DNA of 5,556 nt. Origin: an uncultured Prevotellaceae bacterium (lineage in GTDB: Bacteria; Bacteroidota; Bacteroidia; Bacteroidales; Bacteroidaceae). The stretch is from positions 1-5,556 of the forward strand of contig CALZOH010000201.1 of NCBI GenBank assembly GCA_945827465.1, in the 5' to 3' direction. How positions within the stretch are numbered: position 1 is the first letter of the stretch; every line of letters starts with the position of its first letter. Positions 1 to 4,801 of this stretch are shown here, piece after piece. The translations under genes were made by a program, and so were the position numbers. The notes beneath the pieces were generated by a model. That model had not been told where the DNA came from. It saw only the letters and a program-made list of their open reading frames with translations, and made no database searches.

Positions 1-218
1 TGCGGTTTTGTGTCGTGTATAATCGTGTATTGAGCGTGTACAAAATGGTTTTGTGCCGTGTACAATCAGGTATTGAAGTTGCTTCATCAATATTCCTTAT
101 AAGTCACCGTGTGATGATTGATGGATTTGGGACTTAGATACAATTGGTAGGATTGGTTTTATTTGTTATAAAACGTTGGTTTGACTGCCGGATAGTAAGG
201 GTGGAGTTGTGAACTCTG
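1..218. other. Intergenic region without a convincing gene
   Basis: No supported gene lies in this stretch. Plus frame 3 is open from the window edge to a TAG at 135-137, but it has no recognisable motif and is largely made of the repeat at 4-76, so I do not call it a gene. A small perfect inverted repeat, GTTTTAT/ATAAAAC, lies at 156-162 and 168-174 with a 5-base loop. It could be a weak hairpin after a gene lying left of the window. No TAnnTTTG element was found here on either strand. Confidence 0.6.
4..76. repeat. Imperfect direct repeat, two 30-base copies
   Basis: Copy one (4-33) and copy two (47-76) both start GGTTTTGTG and end GTATTGA. They match at 26 of 30 positions and are separated by 13 bases (period 43). 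The word CGTGTA occurs at 14, 24, 35 and 57, so starts are 10, 11 and 22 bases apart. The repeat may continue left of the window. Its function is unknown; it could be degenerate tandem duplication or a set of phased protein-binding sites. Confidence 0.6.
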
Positions 219-279
219 AATCTGAAAAAGGCCGATACAAAGGAAGTTGAAACCTTCTTGTATCAGCCTTTTTCAGATT
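219..279 (-). terminator. Long hairpin terminator after rng, possibly bidirectional
   Basis: The arms AATCTGAAAAAGGC (219-232) and GCCTTTTTCAGATT (266-279) pair perfectly over 14 bp. After a single C/A mismatch the stem continues with GATACAA (234-240) pairing TTGTATC (258-264). A weaker inner GAAG/CTTC pairing is possible. The structure begins 10 bases past the rng stop codon, as expected for a factor-independent terminator. A run of five T lies in the outer stem on both strands, so it could also stop transcription arriving from the left. Confidence 0.8.
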
Positions 280-289
280 GGGGAAAGGA

Positions 290-1903
290 TTACTCTTTTA
301 AGTCTCCTTTTTTCGGTTGGGCTTTGGGGCCTTTAATTTCTTTTTCTTCCTTCATATCAATTTCCTCACCATCCTCATCATAGAAAACATATTGGAGGAA
401 TGCAAGACTTTGGTCGGAAATGACTTTGATACCTCTTCCGTATTTCATCTGCCACTTGTTTTTCAGGGAAATGATTCCTTTATTAATATAAGCAGCAACA
501 TAAGGATGAACGTGGAGCTTTAATTTTTTTAGTCCTAACTCGTTGACCAATATGCTGATTTTGTTACTTAAAGTATCTGTGAACATGATGCTCGATTTGA
601 CTACTCCAGTACCGAAACAGGAGGGACAAGTTTCATCAACGGTGACATCCATTGCAGGGCGAACGCGTTGTCTGGTAATTTGCATAAGTCCAAACTTACT
701 TAAAGGCAGGATGTTGTGGCGTGCTCTGTCTTGTTGCATGTTTTGTACCATTCTTTCGTAGAGTTTCTGACGATTTTCTGCTTTGGCCATATCGATGAAA
801 TCTACTACGATGATACCGCCCATATCGCGTAGTCGCAATTGGCGTGCTAATTCATCAGCAGCACCAAGATTGACATCGAGTGCATTCATTTCTTGTCCTT
901 CTGCTGATTTGGAGCGGTTTCCACTGTTGACGTCGACCACGTGTAAAGCTTCTGTATGCTCAATAATCAAGTAGGCTCCGTGTTTGTAAGTGACGGTGCG
1001 ACCAAATAATGCCTTGATTTGTTTGGTGACAGAGAAGTGGTCGAAAATGGGATTAACTCCCGAATAAAGTTTTACAATAGCTTCGTTGCCCGGTGCAATC
1101 AACTGAATGTATTCTTTTACCTCATTAAAGGTGTTTTTGTTGTTGACGTAAATGGATTCAAAAGAAGGATTGTAGAGGTCGCGCAAAAGGGCAACTGTTC
1201 TACTGGTTTCTTCAAAAATCAGTTTGGGCAACTTTGTACACTTCTGAGCATTGGTAATGGTTGTTTCCCAGCGTTTCAGCAATATTTTCAGCTCTTTGTC
1301 GAGTTCTGCCACTCTCTTGCCTTCAGCTACGGTGCGTACAATAACGCCAAAGTTCTTTGGCAAGATACTTTGCATGAGTTGCTTGAGACGCGCACGTTCT
1401 GCAGCTGACTTAATTTTGGAGGATACAGAGATTTTATCGTTGAACGGAATAAGAATCAAGAAGCGTCCGGCAAAAAATAATTCGCACGACAGACGCGGTC
1501 CTTTGGTTGAAATCGGTTCTTTAACAATTTGTACTAAGATTTCCTGTCCAACTTTTAGGGTGGTCTGCACGCTTCCGTCTTTTTCTAAAATGGGTTGAAC
1601 GGTTGCGGCAGTGATGGGTAATAATTTCTTGCGATTGCTGGTTACCTGCTTCAGATACTTTTGGTAAGAAAGAAAATTAGGTCCTAAGTCAAGATAGTGA
1701 AGAAAAGCGTCCCGTTTGAATCCTAAGTCTACAAAACAGGCATTTAGTCCAGGCATTAGTTTTTTTACCTTGGCTATATACATATTGCCGACCGAGAATG
1801 ATTCTTCTTGCCCTTCTTTCTGGAGTTCTACTAATTTCTTGTCTTCCAGTAAGGCAATAGATATTTCTTTGGGCCGTACGTCTACTATTACTTCGCTTGT
1901 CAT
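290..1903 (-). CDS. rng: Ribonuclease E/G family endoribonuclease
   Basis: This 537-residue protein is a single-strand-specific, Mg-dependent endoribonuclease of the RNase E/G family, which acts in mRNA turnover and rRNA processing in the cytoplasm. An S1 RNA-binding domain begins near residue 38 (GNMYIAKVKKLMPGLNACFVD) and carries an insertion of roughly 45 residues around 70-117. VIVRT (187-191) matches the 5'-monophosphate sensor of E. coli RNase E (Arg169/Thr170). The catalytic acids are Asp324 in VVDVNSG and Asp368 in VVDFIDM. QITRQRVRP (408-416) and the zinc-link CPSC (426-429), which holds the dimer interface in the family, are also intact. The protein ends in a short charged tail with no long scaffold region, so it is RNase G-like in size. 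The ATG follows an A-rich leader with no Shine-Dalgarno sequence. It is last in the HU cluster, 104 bases after the 29-codon gene, with a hairpin between them. I found no promoter of its own, so it probably depends on read-through. Whether it acts as RNase E or G in vivo cannot be told from sequence. Confidence 0.97.
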   Translation of the reverse strand: MTSEVIVDVRPKEISIALLEDKKLVELQKEGQEESFSVGNMYIAKVKKLMPGLNACFVDLGFKRDAFLHYLDLGPNFLSYQKYLKQVTSNRKKLLPITAATVQPILEKDGSVQTTLKVGQEILVQIVKEPISTKGPRLSCELFFAGRFLILIPFNDKISVSSKIKSAAERARLKQLMQSILPKNFGVIVRTVAEGKRVAELDKELKILLKRWETTITNAQKCTKLPKLIFEETSRTVALLRDLYNPSFESIYVNNKNTFNEVKEYIQLIAPGNEAIVKLYSGVNPIFDHFSVTKQIKALFGRTVTYKHGAYLIIEHTEALHVVDVNSGNRSKSAEGQEMNALDVNLGAADELARQLRLRDMGGIIVVDFIDMAKAENRQKLYERMVQNMQQDRARHNILPLSKFGLMQITRQRVRPAMDVTVDETCPSCFGTGVVKSSIMFTDTLSNKISILVNELGLKKLKLHVHPYVAAYINKGIISLKNKWQMKYGRGIKVISDQSLAFLQYVFYDEDGEEIDMKEEKEIKGPKAQPKKGDLKE

Positions 1904-1936
1904 TGATTTTGTTATCTACTAATTTCTCTTTAAGCA

Positions 1937-1984
1937 AAGAACAAATCTGAAAACACAGTTCCATAGAGTTTCAGATTTGTTCTT
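1937..1984 (-). terminator. Perfect 16-bp hairpin in the rng leader (terminator or attenuator)
   Basis: AAGAACAAATCTGAAA (1937-1952) and TTTCAGATTTGTTCTT (1969-1984) are exact inverted complements around a 16-base loop. The hairpin lies 23 bases past the end of the 29-codon gene and 33 bases before the rng start codon. On the minus strand the second arm ends TTCTT and runs into TTGCTT, a weak U-rich tail, so partial termination is plausible. Because rng lies just beyond it with no visible promoter, it may set how much transcript reaches rng. It could instead be an RNA stability or processing site. Confidence 0.7.
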
Positions 1985-2007
1985 CCAGTTAAAAGATTTT
2001 AGAGTTT

Positions 2008-2097
2008 TTATTTGCTCTTGTGTCTATTCTTTCTCAGTCTCTTTTTGCGCTTGTGAGTAGACATCTTGTGTCTTTTTTTCTTTTTTCCGCTTGGCAT
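2008..2097 (-). CDS. Tiny basic protein, AURKAIP1/COX24 (mS38/bS22-like) family
   Basis: This 29-residue protein begins MPSGKKKKRHK and ends RKNRHKSK. It has 11 Lys, 5 Arg and 3 His and no acidic residue. From family knowledge it resembles the very short Bacteroidota proteins annotated as AURKAIP1/COX24 domain proteins, which relate to mitochondrial small-subunit protein mS38 and the actinobacterial ribosomal protein bS22. A role bound to rRNA in the small subunit is therefore likely, but this is inferred rather than shown. The ATG lies 42 bases after the HU stop codon and has no Shine-Dalgarno sequence. It sits between HU and rng on the same strand and probably shares the HU transcript. The coding strand has A6 and A7 runs near the 5' end. 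It is short enough to be missed by gene finders with a length cutoff. Confidence 0.88.
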   Translation of the reverse strand: MPSGKKKKRHKMSTHKRKKRLRKNRHKSK

Positions 2098-2139
2098 AGC
2101 TTAAAAATTTTACTGATTGATGATGTGAATTATTCTCTA

Positions 2140-2415
2140 TTATTTTCTAACCATATTACCGAAACTCTTTGCGGGCTTGAACGCAGGAATATAGTGTTCC
2201 GGAATGATGATAGTAGTATTCTTTGTGATGTTGCGAGCTGTTTTGGGAGCTCTCTTTTTCAGAATGAAACTACCGAAACCGCGCAAATATACATTATTGC
2301 CACCTGCCAAAGAGTCTTTTACAACCCCCATGAAGGCTTCAACGGTTGTTAAAACTGTGGATTTGTCAATTCCAGTCTTTTTGGAAATTTCGCTTACAAT
2401 GTCTGCTTTAGTCAT
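2140..2415 (-). CDS. HU/IHF-family nucleoid DNA-binding protein
   Basis: This 91-residue protein is a full-length member of the HU/IHF family, dimeric proteins that bend and compact DNA in the nucleoid. The N-terminal helices (MTKADIVSEISKKTG and on, about 1-38) form the dimer body. GFGSF (46-50) is the family core motif, followed by the beta arm KKRAPKTARNITKN (53-66), IIIPEHYIPAFKP and the C-terminal helix. The arm tip reads RNITKN rather than the usual RNP, so the proline that intercalates into DNA in E. coli HU and IHF is Ile63 here. This is consistent with my recollection of Bacteroidales HU proteins. It is the first gene of a minus-strand cluster with the 29-codon gene and rng, and has a good -7 element 47 bases upstream of its start codon. 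Whether it works as a homodimer or pairs with a second HU cannot be seen here. Confidence 0.95.
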   Translation of the reverse strand: MTKADIVSEISKKTGIDKSTVLTTVEAFMGVVKDSLAGGNNVYLRGFGSFILKKRAPKTARNITKNTTIIIPEHYIPAFKPAKSFGNMVRK

Positions 2416-2461
2416 CTTTCTATTTTATTTTAGCTTGTAATACTTACCTATTAACGGGGTG

Positions 2462-2469
2462 CAAAGATA
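2462..2469 (-). promoter_or_regulatory. Bacteroides-type -7 element for HU
   Basis: Read on the minus strand this is TATCTTTG, a full match to the Bacteroides -7 consensus TAnnTTTG. A TTTG (forward CAAA at 2487-2490) lies 17 bases upstream; this is shorter than the usual spacing of about 19-21 for the -33 box, so that box is only tentative. Transcription would start near 2458, giving a leader of about 43 bases for HU and probably for the genes after it. Confidence 0.7.
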
Positions 2470-2684
2470 CGCTTTTTTGCTCGTTCCAAAACTTTTTTGA
2501 AGCTATTTTTCGGTGAAATCGTTTTGATTGACTGACTTTTTAGTACCCGTCATGTCTTTTTGAATGATTGGGGTGATAAAAACTCTTAAGCCTCTATTAC
2601 TTTTCATCATTTCATTGATTGTTGATGGGTGAGGGAGGGTGTTCTTTTTGGTTGGGTAATTCAGATAAAATGATTTGTTTATTG

Positions 2685-2692
2685 TATTTTTG
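2685..2692 (+). promoter_or_regulatory. Bacteroides-type -7 element for the RNA methyltransferase
   Basis: TATTTTTG fits TAnnTTTG exactly. No TTTG box occurs 19-21 bases upstream; the nearest ones (2647-2650 and 2674-2677) are badly spaced, so the -33 part is absent or degenerate. Transcription would begin around 2696-2699, leaving a leader of some 22-25 bases. This supports the ATG at 2721 over the upstream in-frame ATG at 2619. Confidence 0.6.
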
Positions 2693-2703
2693 CAACATAT
2701 ATA

Positions 2704-2721
2704 ATGAGGGAAGCGAAATAA
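2704..2721 (+). other. Five-codon minicistron overlapping the methyltransferase start
   Basis: ATG AGG GAA GCG AAA TAA encodes MREAK. The last A of its stop codon is the first A of the methyltransferase ATG (TAATG). It would lie almost at the 5' end of a transcript started from 2685-2692. It may allow translational coupling or be chance; the purine-rich AGGGAAG inside it could also help initiation at 2721. Confidence 0.3.
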
Positions 2722-3512
2722 TGATAAGCAAAAACCGAATTAAACAAATCCATTCGTTGGGACTGAAAAAGTTTCGTGATGAGCAGCGTTTATTTGTGGC
2801 TGAAGGTCCCAAGGTCGTGGGCGAGTTGTTAAGTGTTTATTCCTGTGTTTACGTTGCGGCTCTTCCAGAGTGGTTGGAAGCGCATTCTTGCGATTTGAAC
2901 CCATTGTCAGGGTGTACGGTCGATCGTGTGACGCAAGATGAGTTACGCAAAGTTAGTTTTCTTCAACATCCACAAGAAGTTTTGGCTGTGTTTCGCCAAC
3001 CCGATTATGAAATGCCCGATGCGGATACACTGCGACAATCATTGTGTATTGCCCTTGACGGTGTGCAAGATCCAGGCAATGTAGGCACTATTATACGTCT
3101 TGCCGATTGGTTTGGGATAACCCGGATCTTTTGTTCGCGCCATACGGCTGATGCTTTTAGTCCGAAAGTCGTTCAGGCGACGATGGGAGCACTCGCGCGT
3201 ATATATATATATAATGTGGATTTACCCGAATGGATGGAAAGCCTTCCGCAAGATTGGCCCATTTACGGAACTTTATTGGATGGTCATAATATCTATGATT
3301 CGGAACTCCAACAGTGTGGTCTCATTGTGATGGGTAGTGAAGGAAAGGGTATTTCGCCTCGAGTGGCTCAAATGGTCAACCAACGTTTGTTGATACCTCC
3401 TTTTCCGGAGGGAAGACCTACCAGCGAGAGTCTGAACGTAGCTATTGCAACGGCTGTGGTTTGTGCTGAATTTCGTCGGCGGGCAGTGGTAGTAGGGAAT
3501 GTCTGTAATTAA
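2721..3512 (+). CDS. TrmH/SpoU-family RNA 2'-O-methyltransferase
   Basis: This 263-residue SPOUT-class enzyme would transfer a methyl group from S-adenosylmethionine to a ribose 2'-OH in rRNA or tRNA. The N-terminal part (about 1-95) has the substrate-binding pattern IKQIHSLGLKKFRDEQRLFVAEG seen in SpoU proteins (residues 7-29). The C-terminal knotted domain shows motif 1, DPGNVGTIIRLADWFG (117-132, catalytic-type Arg126). Motif 2 is IVMGSEGKGIS (202-212), and motif 3 is IPPFPEGRPTSESLNVAIA (225-243). All three are intact, so it should be active. It is closest in layout to 23S rRNA Gm methyltransferases such as RlmB, but the target nucleotide cannot be assigned. The start was chosen because the family homology begins here and a -7 element lies just upstream. 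A 14-base TA run lies in the coding sequence at 3200-3213. It is divergent from the HU cluster and followed after 19 bases by a glycosyltransferase gene. Confidence 0.93.
   Translation: MISKNRIKQIHSLGLKKFRDEQRLFVAEGPKVVGELLSVYSCVYVAALPEWLEAHSCDLNPLSGCTVDRVTQDELRKVSFLQHPQEVLAVFRQPDYEMPDADTLRQSLCIALDGVQDPGNVGTIIRLADWFGITRIFCSRHTADAFSPKVVQATMGALARIYIYNVDLPEWMESLPQDWPIYGTLLDGHNIYDSELQQCGLIVMGSEGKGISPRVAQMVNQRLLIPPFPEGRPTSESLNVAIATAVVCAEFRRRAVVVGNVCN
3200..3213 (+). repeat. TA dinucleotide repeat (seven units) inside the methyltransferase gene
   Basis: Seven consecutive TA units form part of the codons for Arg-Ile-Tyr-Ile-Tyr-Asn (residues 160-165) in the knotted catalytic domain. Gain or loss of one unit would shift the frame and remove motifs 2 and 3. 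The tract is in frame here. Confidence 0.75.
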
Positions 3513-3516
3513 GTTG

Positions 3517-3524
3517 TATTTTTG
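3517..3524 (+). promoter_or_regulatory. Possible -7 element just before the glycosyltransferase
   Basis: TATTTTTG matches TAnnTTTG and lies 4 bases past the methyltransferase stop codon and 7 bases before the glycosyltransferase ATG. The preceding TTG makes an 11-base word identical to the one before the methyltransferase (2682-2692). No good -33 TTTG is seen. If used, the mRNA would be leaderless or nearly so; otherwise the gene is expressed by read-through. Confidence 0.4.
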
Positions 3525-3531
3525 AGAATAG

Positions 3532-4719
3532 ATGAATTTAGTTGATTTATTATACGAATACCAAGAATATCTGATATTGGCAGTATGGTTGTTGTGCCTG
3601 TTGGTTTATGTGTTGGTTCGCTTTCCCATCTTGATGCTGAAGAGTAAAAGGCTTGTTCATGAGGCTTTGGGAGATTCTTCCGAGCCGCTTTCGGTAGTAG
3701 TGATTGCTCACAACCACGGGAATAGTCTTGAAGAGACGTTGGAGCGTATAGCTACGCAAGATTATTCCGGAAAATATGAAGTGATTGTGGTCAACGATAG
3801 TTCTACCGACGATACGGCCGATATCATTCAGCGAGTGGAGAACCGTCATGCTCATGTGCGCCATACGTTCACGTCAGATACGGCAAGATATATGAGTCAT
3901 TTTAAATTGGCTGTGACACTGGGTGTGCGTTCGGCGCGTCATGAATGGATCGTGTTGACCGAAGGCGATTGTTGCCCTTCTTCATCGCAATGGTTGCAAA
4001 CTCTTTCTGCCGGTTGTGACGAGCAGCATGACCTGGTGTTGGGGTATTCCAATTTCTACCCGGTCACCACCTTGCATTCGCGTCGTTATGCTTACGAGCG
4101 TTTCATGCAGCAGTTGCGTTGGTTCAGGGCTGCTATCGTTCGTAAGAACAGCAAGGCTGTCGGTGGCTTGATGTGCAATATAGCTTTTCGTAAAAGCCTT
4201 TTTCTCGACAATAAAGGTTTTTCGGCTCAATTACATTGGCTGGGAGGTGAAGATGTGTTGTTTGTGGATACATTAGCCGTTCAGGGACGTACCGGTGTGG
4301 TGATGGATTCACGTTCTTTTATGTGGCAACAATTACCTGTTCGCCATCAATTATGGACGACCTCTCAACTGTTCCATGCTGCAGCTTCGCAAAGCCTCAG
4401 CAGGCAGGGGAAAAGGGAGCGTTTCATGTGGTCGCTTTCCAGTTGGGCCGCGTGGGGTGTCTTACTGCTGAGTGTGGTATGGGCCATGCGCCTGCAACCG
4501 GTGGATGTCCATCGTTTTTTCTTTTCTTTGCTGCCTTATTTGGCCGTGGTCATAGTCTTTGTAGTTGATGTATTACTTTTTCATCGTGCTACGCGCCTTA
4601 TGTGTCAGTCGGAGATAGGCCGCCTATATCCTCTCTATAATCTTATTCGTCCCTTCCAACATTTCGCCTTCCGCATTCAAAGCTATCGTCAGCGACGTTA
4701 TCTGATGAGAGGTATCTAA
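3532..4719 (+). CDS. Membrane-anchored family 2 glycosyltransferase
   Basis: This 395-residue protein has a single membrane segment near the N-terminus (about 13-35), a cytoplasmic GT-A catalytic domain (about 52-265) and two hydrophobic segments near the C-terminus (about 305-319 and 332-350). Family marks are LSVVVIAHNHGNSLEETL (53-70), VIVVNDSSTDDT (84-95), which binds the nucleotide, and TEGDCCP (143-149) where the metal-binding DxD motif is expected. GGLMCNIAFRKSLF (211-224) and GGEDVLF (238-244) supply the acceptor side and probable catalytic acid. It would transfer a sugar from a nucleotide sugar to a lipid-linked or surface glycan; donor and acceptor are not predictable. The metal motif reads Glu-Gly-Asp instead of Asp-x-Asp. 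The usual QxxRW of processive synthases is not evident, so a single-addition enzyme seems more likely. It lies 19 bases after the methyltransferase and 82 bases before an acyltransferase gene, which suggests shared work on envelope glycans. The ATG follows an A-rich leader. Confidence 0.9.
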   Translation: MNLVDLLYEYQEYLILAVWLLCLLVYVLVRFPILMLKSKRLVHEALGDSSEPLSVVVIAHNHGNSLEETLERIATQDYSGKYEVIVVNDSSTDDTADIIQRVENRHAHVRHTFTSDTARYMSHFKLAVTLGVRSARHEWIVLTEGDCCPSSSQWLQTLSAGCDEQHDLVLGYSNFYPVTTLHSRRYAYERFMQQLRWFRAAIVRKNSKAVGGLMCNIAFRKSLFLDNKGFSAQLHWLGGEDVLFVDTLAVQGRTGVVMDSRSFMWQQLPVRHQLWTTSQLFHAAASQSLSRQGKRERFMWSLSSWAAWGVLLLSVVWAMRLQPVDVHRFFFSLLPYLAVVIVFVVDVLLFHRATRLMCQSEIGRLYPLYNLIRPFQHFAFRIQSYRQRRYLMRGI

Positions 4720-4801
4720 ATACTTTATCGTGTGTTATTCCTCTCATGTATCAAAAGACAATATACTTAATTCAATAATTAATCCTTTTAAAGAAAAATC
4801 A

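Larger units (their letters stand above)
2416..2720. other. Divergent intergenic region between HU and RNA methyltransferase
   Basis: These 305 bases separate two genes reading away from each other. They contain the minus-strand -7 element at 2462-2469 and the plus-strand -7 element at 2685-2692. The middle part, about 2500-2670, is AT-rich with scattered T runs. I found no hairpin, RNA gene or protein motif in it. A plus frame open from 2619 runs into the methyltransferase but crosses the promoter element and adds residues foreign to the family, so it is not used as the start. Confidence 0.7.

Noticed and set aside
3..137. Plus-strand frame open from the window edge to a TAG, possibly the end of a gene
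   Set aside because: It is composed largely of the direct repeat, has an odd Val/Cys/Tyr-rich composition and no motif, and its upstream part is not visible.
1019..1408. 129-codon plus-strand open frame opposite rng
   Set aside because: It lies fully antisense to the conserved RNase E/G coding sequence and shows no family motif. It is a shadow frame, as are the other plus-strand frames across 317-1922.
2020..2440. Plus-strand frames opposite HU and the 29-codon gene (2020-2352 and 2204-2440)
   Set aside because: Both are antisense to well-supported genes, and their translations are low-complexity and lack motifs.
2630..2640. Purine-rich GAGGGAGGG as a Shine-Dalgarno site
   Set aside because: It lies about 80 bases before the chosen start codon and upstream of the predicted transcription start, so it cannot serve that gene.
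2619..2720. Upstream in-frame ATG adding 34 residues to the RNA methyltransferase
   Set aside because: The extra residues do not resemble the family, and the -7 element at 2685-2692 would lie within the coding sequence. The family N-terminus begins at 2721.
4720..4801. Search for a separate promoter before the acyltransferase
   Set aside because: No TAnnTTTG match was found. The stretch is AT-rich only, so co-transcription with the glycosyltransferase is the simpler reading.
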